37,211 nucleotides of DNA from Oscillospiraceae bacterium (lineage in GTDB: Bacteria > Bacillota > Clostridia > Oscillospirales > Oscillospiraceae). Positions 14,904 through 22,341 of the stretch are shown in pieces. Made by a program: the position numbers and the translations under genes. The stretch is from the NCBI GenBank assembly GCA_017516925.1, contig JAFXAQ010000045.1, positions 1 to 37,211 of the forward strand, read 5' to 3'. The notes under the pieces were generated by a model. It saw nothing but the letters and a program-made list of their open reading frames with translations, had not been told where the DNA came from and ran no database searches. How positions within the stretch are numbered: position 1 is the stretch's first letter; every line of letters starts with the position of its first letter.

Positions 14904-15077
14904 AAGTGGAAAGTGTAAAGTGGAAAGTTATGGTGTTTGCTTTGCAAACGATTTTAATTGTCGGCGGAGCCGACACATCAATTTTCAACTTTCAATTTTC
15001 AATTAAAAATTTTTTGAGATTGCCACGGACGGCGGGGCGTCGAGGTCGCCGCCCCCTACAAGCAATGACAGAGGAGG
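14900..15077 (-). mobile_element. Word-arm element (inverted) plus family D unit
   Basis: Left end TTGAAAGTGGAAAGTG with TGA as the portal stop. Then TTATGGTGTTTGCTTTGCAA, GTCGGCGGAGCCGAC, and a right arm of TTTTCAACTTTC words ending ATTAAAAA near 15008. The internal order is the reverse of the other copies. A family D unit follows (15017-15077: GATTGCCACGG, CGAGGTCGCCGCC, GCAATGACAGAGG), whose end supplies the scaffold gene's ribosome binding site. Confidence 0.75.
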
Positions 15078-15082
15078 AACGT

Positions 15083-15487
15083 ATGGACAAGGCGTTTTTA
15101 GAGGGTTTGGGGTCGCTGACGGAGGAGACGGTGGCGGCGATTTTGGAAAAAGCACAGCAGGAGGATTTGGCTTGGCAGGAAAAGCTTACCCAGGCGGAAC
15201 AGGCTCACGCCCGGCAGCGGGAGGAAATGATTTTGGAGCAGGGAATTTCCGCCCTGGGAGGTCGCAACCGGAAAGCCATCACTGCTCTTTTGGACACGGA
15301 GGCGATTTTTACCGCCGAGGACCCGCAGGCGGCGCTGCAGGAGGCTTTGCAGAACCTGAAGCAGGACTGCGGATATCTCTTTGCAGACCCCATTCCACCC
15401 TTTTCCCCGGGGGCAGGCGCCGGGGACAGGGAACTGAAGCAGCCTGCAACACTGGCAAGTGTCTTGAAGGCACGGATGAAGAAGTAG
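15083..15487 (+). CDS. Phage scaffolding protein, GP20 family, 134 aa
   Basis: Internal scaffold directing capsid assembly. It is a charged helical protein with a coiled-coil stretch (about 20-55, EKAQQEDLAWQEKLTQAEQA). The family's C-terminal pattern follows: LGGRNRKAITALLDTE, then the LQEALQNLKQDCGYLF segment. ATG 15083 follows GAGGAGG 5 nt upstream; the in-frame ATG at 15065 is within the family D repeat and is less likely. Its place between portal and capsid genes is the usual one. No capsid maturation protease gene is nearby, as in SPP1-like phages. Confidence 0.82.
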   Translation: MDKAFLEGLGSLTEETVAAILEKAQQEDLAWQEKLTQAEQAHARQREEMILEQGISALGGRNRKAITALLDTEAIFTAEDPQAALQEALQNLKQDCGYLFADPIPPFSPGAGAGDRELKQPATLASVLKARMKK

Positions 15488-15496
15488 TGCTGTTTT

Positions 15497-15545
15497 TTCT
15501 CTCCCTCCGCCCCTGCGGGGCACCTCCCTCATCAGAGGGAGGCTT
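15497..15545 (+). repeat. Family F repeat fragment between scaffold and capsid genes
   Basis: CTCCCTCCGCCCCTGCGGGG and CACCTCCCTCATCAGAGGGAGG, two adjoining hairpins with the CCTCCG...CACCTCCC layout seen in the units at 23849 and 30056. Confidence 0.6.
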
Positions 15546-15588
15546 GGTGGAACAAAAGGACAACACAAGGAAGAAAGGATGATTTTTT

Positions 15589-16536
15589 ATGGCAATTACA
15601 TTACAGGACGCAAAAATCGGTATGGCGGATAAGGTGGATCAGCAGATTGTGGATATGTTCCGCAGAAGCTCCATTTTGCTGGACAAGCTGACCTTTGACA
15701 ACTGCATTTCCCCCGGCACCGGCGGCTCTACGTTGACCTACGGCTACATTCAGCTCAAGAGCCCTGCCACTGCCGCTGTGCGAAATGTGGGCGGTGAGTA
15801 CACCCCCGGGGAGGCTAAGCGGGAGAAGAAGACCACCTCCGCTGTGATTATGGGTGGCTCCTTCCAGGTGGACCGGGTGCTGCAGAACACCGCCGGCGCC
15901 GCCGACGAGGTGGCATTCCAGGCGGAGCAGAAGATTAAGGCTACCGCCAACTGCTTCCACAATATGGCAATCAACGGCGACACGGAACAGGGCGGCTTTG
16001 ACGGTCTGAAAAAGCTGCTGTCCGGCACCGCCAACGAGGTGACCTCCACCGTCAGTCTCACCACCTCCGCCGAGCTGGATGAGAACTACAACGCATTCCT
16101 GGACGAGATGGACGCATTCCTGGCTACTCTGGACGGCAGCGCCGATATGCTGCTGATGAACACCCAGATGCTCATTAAGCTGCGCTCCATTGCCCGCCGC
16201 GCCGGTTACTACGAGCGCAGCGTGGACGATTTCGGCAAGACCGTGGAGACCTATGCCGGGATTCCCATGGTGGATATGGGCAAGTACTTCGACGGCGAAA
16301 ATTCCGTGGATGTCATTCCCACCGAGGAGGGCAAGACCGCCATTTATGCGGTATGTCTGGGTCTGGACGGCTTCCACGGCATCTCTCCCACCGGCACCGG
16401 CGTTCTGAATTCCTATATGCCCGACCTGAACGCACCCGGCGCAGTGAAGACCGGTGAGGTGGAGCTGGTGGCAGGCGTTGCCCTGAAGAACACTCTGAAG
16501 GCGGCAGTGTTGAAAGACGTTGCCATCAGCGCATAA
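15589..16536 (+). CDS. Major capsid protein, 315 aa
   Basis: HK97-fold shell subunit expected directly after the scaffold gene. It begins MAITLQDAKIGMADKVDQQI, typical of this capsid group. A beta-rich E-loop-like region follows (GSTLTYGYIQLKSPATAAVR), then an A-domain-like segment (LDGSADMLLMNTQMLIKLRS) and C-terminal FHGISPTGTGV...PDLNAPGAVKTGEVELV. Codons are more biased here than in neighbouring tail genes, consistent with a highly expressed structural protein. AAAGGA is 10 nt before ATG. Its stop overlaps the next start (TAATG). Confidence 0.88.
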   Translation: MAITLQDAKIGMADKVDQQIVDMFRRSSILLDKLTFDNCISPGTGGSTLTYGYIQLKSPATAAVRNVGGEYTPGEAKREKKTTSAVIMGGSFQVDRVLQNTAGAADEVAFQAEQKIKATANCFHNMAINGDTEQGGFDGLKKLLSGTANEVTSTVSLTTSAELDENYNAFLDEMDAFLATLDGSADMLLMNTQMLIKLRSIARRAGYYERSVDDFGKTVETYAGIPMVDMGKYFDGENSVDVIPTEEGKTAIYAVCLGLDGFHGISPTGTGVLNSYMPDLNAPGAVKTGEVELVAGVALKNTLKAAVLKDVAISA

Positions 16537-16865
16537 TGGTTCCCTACGAGTACTACAAAAACGAGTATCTGGGTCAGGAAATTTATGAGTGGAACTGGCC
16601 TGCCGCCTGCTTTCGGGCAGAGGAAAAGCTGGCGGCGCTGGAGCATAAGTACACCCTGACCCCCTATGGTCCGGAAAGCCGGAAAATGGCGGTGTGCGCC
16701 ATTGCGGAGCTGACCAACCACTTCCGCCGGGATTTCCTCATCACCCAGGAACGGCTGGGTGAGGTGAACGTGGAGTATGACCCGGATGGGGACAAGAAGC
16801 TGCAAAAGCGGATTTTGCAGAATATTGAAGGGTATTTTCACCGGTACCGGGGGGTGCGGCAATGA
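16536..16865 (+). CDS. Probable head-tail connector protein, 109 aa
   Basis: Small protein translationally coupled to the capsid gene (TAATG, 1-nt overlap) and to the next gene (ATGA overlap). Size and position fit the first head-tail adaptor (Gp6/Gp15-like helical connectors), with helices such as AEEKLAALEHKYTL and MAVCAIAELTNHFRRDFL. No catalytic motif is seen. Function is inferred mainly from gene order. Confidence 0.6.
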   Translation: MVPYEYYKNEYLGQEIYEWNWPAACFRAEEKLAALEHKYTLTPYGPESRKMAVCAIAELTNHFRRDFLITQERLGEVNVEYDPDGDKKLQKRILQNIEGYFHRYRGVRQ

Positions 16866-17206
16866 GCCATCTGGAGTGTGTTGCCGCCTGGGTCCAGAGC
16901 CTGGAGCCTATGGCGGAGGTGCTCTTTGGGGAGCAGAAGCTGGGAAAAATCCAAAGAACAGTGGATGGCTCAGTCCGCTGCCCGGTGGAGGAGGTATTCC
17001 TCCTGCGCCGGGTGCTTCCCAAAAGCAAGGAGAGCTTTGAAAAAATGCAGGCATTGCAAAATAAGCTGACCGTTGCCGGTCGGGGAGAAATCGTGGCGGA
17101 AAAAGCCCAGCTTGCCCGGATACTTCCGGGCAATGCCGGGGTGTATCAGATTACCCTGAAGGCAGGGTATCAAATGGATTTGGAGGATGAAAATGGCGAA
17201 AATTGA
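16862..17206 (+). CDS. Phage structural protein of unknown role (minor capsid or tail-completion), 114 aa
   Basis: Overlaps the preceding stop by ATGA and the next start by 14 nt, so it belongs to a tightly coupled connector cluster. The N-terminal half is mixed (ECVAAWVQSLEPMAEVLFGE), the C-terminal half beta-rich (AGVYQITLKAGYQMDL). In comparable phages this slot carries a minor capsid or tail-terminator protein. I do not recognise a specific family. Confidence 0.55.
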   Translation: MSHLECVAAWVQSLEPMAEVLFGEQKLGKIQRTVDGSVRCPVEEVFLLRRVLPKSKESFEKMQALQNKLTVAGRGEIVAEKAQLARILPGNAGVYQITLKAGYQMDLEDENGEN

Positions 17207-17669
17207 ACGCAAATTCCTGGCGCATTTTGTCAATGCGTCGGCAAGTGACCAGCCCCAGTATGAACGGCTGGGTAAGGACCTGGAGGAGTTCTCCCCGGAG
17301 CTTTCCGCCCAGGTGGAGACCAAGAAGAACATTCTGGGTCAGACCGCTGTGGCAGTGACCGGCTATGAAAAAACAGCGGCGGTGGAGCCCTACTACGCAG
17401 AAAGCGGCAGTCCTTTGTTTGCCCGGCTGCAGGAGATTATTGACCGGGGTCTGGTGCTGGAGGATGTGAAAACCGACGTGGTGGAGGTTAAGCTCTGGGA
17501 GCAGGATGATGAGGGCGCTTTCCCGGCTGTGAAGGAAAACGCCTACATCGGCATCACCTCCTACGGCGGTGATACAAACGGCTACAAAATTGCCTTTACC
17601 CTGCACTTCACCGGGGAAAAGACCGTGGGCAAGTTTGACCCGGCAACCAAGACCTTTACGGCTATTTAA
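17193..17669 (+). CDS. Probable major tail (tube) protein, 158 aa
   Basis: Placed after the connectors and before the tail chaperone, the usual slot of the tail tube subunit. It starts MAKIERKFLAHFVNA and is beta-rich with KTDVVEVKLWEQDDEGAFPA and a C-terminal YKIAFTLHFTGEKTVGKFD stretch, resembling tube proteins of Clostridial siphophages. ATG 17193 is chosen over 17187 because GGAGG (17182-17186) is then 6 nt away. The TAA stop is followed immediately by the arm of a repeat element. Confidence 0.6.
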   Translation: MAKIERKFLAHFVNASASDQPQYERLGKDLEEFSPELSAQVETKKNILGQTAVAVTGYEKTAAVEPYYAESGSPLFARLQEIIDRGLVLEDVKTDVVEVKLWEQDDEGAFPAVKENAYIGITSYGGDTNGYKIAFTLHFTGEKTVGKFDPATKTFTAI

Positions 17670-17910
17670 AATGGACAATGGACAATTGACAATTGACAAT
17701 TAGCAGCTCAATAAGCCTTCCCCCGGGGGGAAGGTGGCAAAAATCTCTGATTTTTGACGGATGAGGAATGCGGGCAGAAAATTTAAACAACCTACTTCTT
17801 TCAGGCTTCTGCCTGTGTATTGGATTTCGCTATTCCTCTCCCGCCCCTTCGGGGCACCCTCTCCTCGGGAGAGGGCTTGGCTGACACCTTCATTGTCCAT
17901 TGTCAATTAA
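17670..17910 (+). mobile_element. Word-arm element with TTGACAA-type arms and family F cargo
   Basis: Left arm (17671-17702) of GGACAATGGACAATTGACAA words; right arm (17890-17908) TCATTGTCCATTGTCAATT, its complement. The inside carries family F pieces (hairpin cttccccc/ggggggaag, GGCAAAAATCTCTGATTTTT, and ccctctcctcgggagaggg). It starts one base after the tail-tube stop and ends before the GGGAGG of the next gene. Confidence 0.75.
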
Positions 17911-17927
17911 AAAACTGGGAGGTTTTT

Positions 17928-18329
17928 ATGGAGAATTTGCTGGATATTGGGGTGGAGGAATATAAAATTGCCGGAGGTGGGGTGTTGCGATTTCACCCCG
18001 GCGACCCCAATCTCTTTGCCCGGTTTCTCCGGGCGGAGACGGAAATTCAGGCGCTGGAAAAGCGCTTTGCCGAGGCTGGCAAGGACGGCGCGGAAATGCT
18101 GGCGGCGATGGAGGAAGCGGACCGGAAGATTAAGGAAATCTTAAACGGTGTCTTCGGGTCCGGCAATGATTTCCACACGGCGCTGGGCGGGGTGAACCTG
18201 CTGGCGGTGGACGGAAAGGGCGTGAGCCTGGCGCAGCGGCTGTTTGGGGCGCTGGAGCAGGTGCTCACCGAAGGCGCAAAGCGGTTTGCCAAGCAGCAAG
18301 CAGAAAAGTTGATAGTGGATAATGGATAA
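17928..18329 (+). CDS. Probable tail assembly chaperone (DUF6673-like), 133 aa
   Basis: Small acidic helical protein (VEEYKIAGGGVLRFHPGDPN, then a long helix FLRAETEIQALEKRFAEAG). It precedes a Gp15-family gene and the tape measure gene, which is where tail assembly chaperones sit. ATG 17928 follows GGGAGG; the longer frame from 17820 only reads repeat. The last six residues (LIVDNG) and the stop are encoded by the arm of the next repeat, so the natural C-terminus was probably different. Confidence 0.6.
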   Translation: MENLLDIGVEEYKIAGGGVLRFHPGDPNLFARFLRAETEIQALEKRFAEAGKDGAEMLAAMEEADRKIKEILNGVFGSGNDFHTALGGVNLLAVDGKGVSLAQRLFGALEQVLTEGAKRFAKQQAEKLIVDNG

Positions 18330-18480
18330 TGGATAGTTAAGGAGTCGCCTTTGGCGACGGATTGAATTGTAGGGGAGGCGTTTCGCCTCCCGACGGGACG
18401 GGAAACCCGTCCCCTACATTCAAATCATTTGCGGAGCAAACACCATAATTATCAATTATCAACTATCAATTATCCATTAA
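18309..18480 (+). mobile_element. Word-arm element with TTGATAA-type arms and family D cargo
   Basis: Left arm TTGATAGTGGATAATGG with TAA as the chaperone stop; right arm of ATTATCAACTATCAATTATC words (18446-18480). The interior has GTCGCCTTTGGCGACGGATT (head hairpin plus GACGGATTGA), a family D unit (ggaggcg-ttt-cgcctcc, gacggg-aaa-cccgtc), and CATTTGCGGAGCAAACACCA. It ends just before AAAGGGG of the next gene. Confidence 0.8.
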
Positions 18481-18494
18481 AAAGGGGTGGTTAG

Positions 18495-19043
18495 GTGGAT
18501 TTGTACAGCTTGCCGGAAAGTGTTATCTTTGGCGGAAGAAAGCATCGGCTGAATGCGGATTTTCGGAATATTCTGAAGATTTTCGGGGTCTTGCAGGGAC
18601 CGTTTCCGGCGTATATCCGCTGGCGGATTGCCGCAGAGCTTTTCTATGCGCCGAGCCTTGCGGAGGAGGATATGGAGCCGGGGCTTACGTATCTGGCGGA
18701 GTTTCTCCAGCCCGGGGGCAGTGGCGGCGCCGGGGAAAAGCTTCTGGACTGGCAGACGGATGCCTCCGCCATTGTTGCCGGGGTCAATGCCGCTGCCGGG
18801 CAGGAAATCCGCAGTCTGCCCTTTGTCCACTGGTGGACCTTTTTAAGCTGGTTTCACGCTATGCCGCCCGGGGAGCTGAGCACCCGGGTGGCAATCCGGC
18901 AGAAACGGCAGAAGGGGCAAAAGCTGGAGCCTTGGGAGCAGGAATACTACCGGGAGAATAAAGCGTTGGTGGACCTGAAGCCGTCCTATTCTCAGGAAGA
19001 ACGGGAAGAAATGGAAAGATTAAATGCGCTACTGAACAGTTGA
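18495..19043 (+). CDS. Bacteriophage Gp15-family protein, 182 aa
   Basis: Matches the Gp15 family that lies between tail chaperone and tape measure genes in Gram-positive siphophages. Features are an N-terminal FRNILKIFGVLQG segment, a central LLDWQTDASAIVAGVNAAAG, and the characteristic LPFVHWWTFLSWFHAMPPGE followed by AIRQKRQ and a charged C-terminus. The start is GTG at 18495 after AAAGGGG. In some systems the downstream frame is joined to the chaperone by frameshifting, but here a repeat separates them, so a fusion product is unlikely. The TGA stop is in the next repeat arm. Confidence 0.75.
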   Translation: MDLYSLPESVIFGGRKHRLNADFRNILKIFGVLQGPFPAYIRWRIAAELFYAPSLAEEDMEPGLTYLAEFLQPGGSGGAGEKLLDWQTDASAIVAGVNAAAGQEIRSLPFVHWWTFLSWFHAMPPGELSTRVAIRQKRQKGQKLEPWEQEYYRENKALVDLKPSYSQEEREEMERLNALLNS

Positions 19044-19214
19044 GAATTGAAGATTGAAAATTAGGAACGGATTGCCACGGACGGCGGGGCGTCGAGGTCG
19101 CCGCCCCCTACAAGCAATGACAGAGGAGATTTGGAGGGTGGTTCATTAAAATCATTTGCGGAGCAAATACCATAATTTTCAACTTTCAACTTTCAATTTT
19201 CAATTATCAATTAA
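19040..19214 (+). mobile_element. Word-arm element with TTGAAAA-type arms and family D cargo
   Basis: Left arm TTGAGAATTGAAGATTG with TGA as the Gp15 stop; right arm (19171-19214) of TTTTCAACTTTCAACTTTC words ending ATTAAAAAA. The cargo is a family D unit (GATTGCCACGG, CGAGGTCGCCGCC, GCAATGACAGAGG) nearly identical to 15017-15077. The right-end marker ATCATTTGCGGAGCAAATAC is also present. Confidence 0.8.
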
Positions 19215-19230
19215 AAAAGGGGGGGAGAAA

Positions 19231-20721
19231 ATGGAACAGGAATTGGATGTAGGCTTGGAGCAGATGAAGCTGCAGGCGGTGGATGCGGAAAAAGAGCTTT
19301 TGGTTTTGCGGCTGGCTTTGGGCAAGCTCAGGGCGGTGGCAGAGAAGGCTTTTGCCCCGGTGACGGCGCCCCTTTTGGAGGGGCTGCAAAGGGCGGTATT
19401 CTGGGCGACCCGGCTGGTGAAAAACATCGGCATTGTGCTCAGCGCCCTGACCGGACTGCGTGCCGGGCAGGAGGGCTACACAAAGGCTGTGACCAAAACC
19501 GTCAAGGCGCTGCGCCGGGAGCTGGCAGGCTTTGACGAGCTTAACCGGCTGGGCACCCCCAAGTCAGGGGTGGTGACCACCCAGATTGCCGTAGACCCGG
19601 AGGCATTTGCGGTGCCGGAGCATTTGCAGCGGATTATCGACGGCATCCACGCTGCACTGGAACCGCTGCAGCAGGTGGATTTGGCGCCGCTGAAGTGGCA
19701 TTTTTACCGGCTTTCCGAGGCGGTGCAGGTGCTGTGGGATACGGTCAAGCCGGGGCTTAGCTTTGTGTGGTATCAAATGCTGATGCCCTTTGCCCAGTGG
19801 ATTACCGAGCAGCTTGTGCCCACGGCGCTGTTCTGCCTGCAGCGGGCAGTGGAGGCAGTGACGGCGGTGCTGAAGCCCTTTGGGGAGGGCTTTGGGCTGG
19901 TGTGGGAGGCTATGCAGCCGGTGTTCCGGTTTGTGGGGGACAACCTTTTGTATGTGCTGGACCAGCTGCGGCGGTGCTTTGGCGAGGTGACCCGGGTGTT
20001 TACGGAGAAGGCGCCGGTGCTGAGCGAGGCGTTTGTGAATATCCGGGACACGGTTACCCAGGTCTGGAATGCCATTATGCCCACGCTGGAGACCCTGCGG
20101 CAGAAATTTTTGCAGGCCTTTGGGGATATCCGTGCCGGGGCAGGGGAAAGTCTGGGGTATTTTATCGAGGCCTTCTGCGGTCTGACCCAGTTTCTCAAGG
20201 GGGTATTCTCCGGGGATTGGAGCAGCGCCTGGGAGGGACTGAAAAGATTGGTGAAAAATGCCCTCAACGGCATTTTGAGTATGCTCAACGGCTTGCTTTC
20301 CGGGCTTGCCGGGGGGCTGAATGCGATGATTTCTATGCTCAACAAGCTGTCCTTCAAAATACCGGACTGGGTGCCCGGAATGGGCGGAAAAAGCTTTGGG
20401 CTGAGCCTGCCCAGGGTGAAGGCAATGCAAATTCCCCTGCTTGCCCAAGGCGCTGTGCTGCCTGCCAACAAGCCCTTTCTGGCGGTGGTGGGCGACCAGA
20501 AGCACGGCACCAACATTGAAGCGCCCCTTGCCACCATTCAGCAGGCGGTTGCCCAGGTGATGGGGGACACGGTGCCTGCGATGATGGCGGGCTTCGAGGC
20601 GCTGCTGCAGGAAAATATTGCCCTGCGGCATACGGTGGAAGGCCTGTCGCTGGATACGGATACCCTCTTTGGGGCAGTGGACAGCTACAAGCGGAAAATG
20701 TCGCTGATGCGGGGGGTGTAG
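19231..20721 (+). CDS. Tail tape measure protein (short), 496 aa
   Basis: Sets tail length and fills the tube. It is long, helical and hydrophobic in segments (PVTAPLLEGLQRAVFWATRL; SMLNGLLSGLAGGLNAMISM) with a GDWSSAWEGLKRL motif common near tape measure C-termini, and ends in a globular part (LPANKPFLAVVGDQKHGTN). At 496 residues it is much shorter than many siphophage tape measures, so a short tail is expected by the usual length rule. ATG 19231 follows a G-rich GGGGGGAG site; the frame upstream reads only the repeat arm. It is followed within 4 nt by the next tail gene. Confidence 0.8.
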   Translation: MEQELDVGLEQMKLQAVDAEKELLVLRLALGKLRAVAEKAFAPVTAPLLEGLQRAVFWATRLVKNIGIVLSALTGLRAGQEGYTKAVTKTVKALRRELAGFDELNRLGTPKSGVVTTQIAVDPEAFAVPEHLQRIIDGIHAALEPLQQVDLAPLKWHFYRLSEAVQVLWDTVKPGLSFVWYQMLMPFAQWITEQLVPTALFCLQRAVEAVTAVLKPFGEGFGLVWEAMQPVFRFVGDNLLYVLDQLRRCFGEVTRVFTEKAPVLSEAFVNIRDTVTQVWNAIMPTLETLRQKFLQAFGDIRAGAGESLGYFIEAFCGLTQFLKGVFSGDWSSAWEGLKRLVKNALNGILSMLNGLLSGLAGGLNAMISMLNKLSFKIPDWVPGMGGKSFGLSLPRVKAMQIPLLAQGAVLPANKPFLAVVGDQKHGTNIEAPLATIQQAVAQVMGDTVPAMMAGFEALLQENIALRHTVEGLSLDTDTLFGAVDSYKRKMSLMRGV

Positions 20722-20724
20722 CAA

Positions 20725-21099
20725 ATGGAAATACCCAGCGAGCTGTTTTTGATTGACGGCAAGCCTATGCTGTTGCCGGATGAAAATGTGGAGCTGTCCT
20801 TTGAGGATTTGGACAGCGCCTCTGCCGGACGGGATGAAAGCGGTGTGATGCACCGGATTATGGTCCGGCAGAAGGTGGGCAAGTGGGGCTTTGTGTACAG
20901 CCGCCTGACCCAGGCGGAATATGCCTATATGGAGGGGCTGTTTGCAGGAAAAGCCAGCTTCCGGTTCACCTTCCCCAGCCTGGAGGACCGGGGGAAACGC
21001 ACGACCGTCACTGCCTACCGTTCCAGCCACGGCATCGGCTGGCGCAATGCCGGAACCGGAGAATTTCGCAACTATAAATTCTCCATTATTGAATGTTGA
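20725..21099 (+). CDS. Minor tail protein of unknown family, 124 aa
   Basis: Small mostly beta protein 3 nt after the tape measure stop (MEIPSELFLIDGKPM, then VMHRIMVRQKVGKWGFVYSR and FSIIEC at the end). The slot between tape measure and baseplate genes, and a possible resemblance to DUF6711-like proteins, suggest a distal tail or adaptor subunit. No motif identifies it further. Confidence 0.55.
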   Translation: MEIPSELFLIDGKPMLLPDENVELSFEDLDSASAGRDESGVMHRIMVRQKVGKWGFVYSRLTQAEYAYMEGLFAGKASFRFTFPSLEDRGKRTTVTAYRSSHGIGWRNAGTGEFRNYKFSIIEC

Positions 21100-21107
21100 G
21101 GTGAAGT

Positions 21108-21635
21108 ATGGAAGTTGTAAAGAAACTGGAGGCGGACATCCTCTTTCCGGGGCTGCTTCCCCGGGTGGACTGCTATCAGGGAGACAGCGGCCGGGTGGTG
21201 GAGCTGCAGCTGCTGCAAGGGGGTGTCCGGTGGACACCCGGGGCAGGCACAGAGGCTGTGATTCGCTACCAAAATGCCCGGGGGGAGGGGGGCACCTACG
21301 ATACCCTCCCCAGCGGCGAATGCGCCTATGAAATGCTGGAAACCGGGGTCCGGGTCCGGCTGGCGGAGGCGGTATGCGCCGCAGCCGGTATCACCCGGGT
21401 GCAGGTGGTGCTGCTGCAGGATGGGGCGCAGGTGACGGTGACGGAATTTTTGCTGGAGGTGGCGTCGGCTGCCACCGGGGAGGTCCCCGGCACCTATGTG
21501 AACCTGAGCGCCTGGCTTCGCAACCACGGCATTACCCCCAAAAAGGGGGAGGACTACTGGACCGAGGCGGATATTTTGGAAATTCAGGGCTACATCGATA
21601 CCCAGCTGGGGGTGATTGAGCATGGCGCTTACTGA
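21108..21635 (+). CDS. Baseplate protein with BppU-like N-terminus, 175 aa
   Basis: Beta-sandwich pattern of the baseplate upper protein (BppU) N-terminal domain: CYQGDSGRVVELQLLQGG, then TEAVIRYQNARGEGGTY and a second sheet (GITRVQVVLLQDGAQVTVTE). The C-terminal GEDYWTEADILEIQGYIDTQ resembles linkers in phage fibre proteins. The AGGTGA site is inside the previous intergenic 8 nt. It overlaps the next start by 14 nt. Likely part of the host-recognition apparatus. Confidence 0.6.
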   Translation: MEVVKKLEADILFPGLLPRVDCYQGDSGRVVELQLLQGGVRWTPGAGTEAVIRYQNARGEGGTYDTLPSGECAYEMLETGVRVRLAEAVCAAAGITRVQVVLLQDGAQVTVTEFLLEVASAATGEVPGTYVNLSAWLRNHGITPKKGEDYWTEADILEIQGYIDTQLGVIEHGAY

Positions 21636-22341
21636 TAAGCTCGCTGCCATCGGTGACGCTTTGCGGCGGAACCTGGACAGCGATGAGAAAGTCCTTTTGG
21701 CGGATATGCCCGGGGAGATAGACCGGGTGTACCGGAAGGCAATCTCAGATTTTTGGGCGCAGGTGCCCACAGGAATGGACCGGTACCATTTTGCCGGGGA
21801 CGGCTGGAATGTGGATAATTTCTATCCCCAGGGGCGGTTTACCTGCGCCAGCGGCAATCCCCAGTATGTGTTTGCCTACCACAACCGGCGCCACGCTCCC
21901 TACGACCTTGCCCAAAGGCTGGAGGACTGCGGGGCGGAAATCGTATTTACCGGCGCCAGCAAAATTGACTTCGGCTTCTACGGCGCCAACATAACGGCGC
22001 TGCCTGCGCTGGATTTTTCCAATATGACCCGGCTGCAGGCAACCTTCAGCGGCTGCGGTGCGCTGCAGACCGTCCGGGAATTGAAGCTGGGAGAGGCAAC
22101 GGAGTATTCGCAGGCGTTTGCCGGGTGCGTGGCGCTGGAAAACCTGACAGTTTCCGGCACCATCGGGCAAAACGGCTTTGACGTGTCCGAGTGCCCCCTG
22201 ACAGTCCAGAGCCTCCGGAGCATTCTGGCGGCGCTGAAGCCCGGGGCAAGCAAGACCCTGACCCTGGGGGCGGAGAATTTGGCGAAGCTGACCCAGGCGG
22301 AGCTGGCTGCGGCGGCGGAAGCGGGGTGGAGCGTGGTATGA
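21622..22341 (+). CDS. Leucine-rich-repeat-like phage minor structural protein, 239 aa
   Basis: Starts MALTDKLAAIGDALR, an opening common in phage minor structural proteins. The C-terminal half carries BspA/LRR-like repeats (ITALPALDFSNMTRLQATFS, GCGALQTVRELKLG, CVALENLTVSGTIG), a fold used for binding. Probably a tail-tip or receptor-binding component. ATG 21622 lies inside the previous gene and the stop overlaps the next ATG (ATGA), so translation is coupled. Confidence 0.65.
   Translation: MALTDKLAAIGDALRRNLDSDEKVLLADMPGEIDRVYRKAISDFWAQVPTGMDRYHFAGDGWNVDNFYPQGRFTCASGNPQYVFAYHNRRHAPYDLAQRLEDCGAEIVFTGASKIDFGFYGANITALPALDFSNMTRLQATFSGCGALQTVRELKLGEATEYSQAFAGCVALENLTVSGTIGQNGFDVSECPLTVQSLRSILAALKPGASKTLTLGAENLAKLTQAELAAAAEAGWSVV

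Noticed and set aside
21108-21770. 232-aa minus-strand frame over baseplate genes
   Set aside because: Shadow frame; plus-strand genes have coupled starts and stops and phage features.
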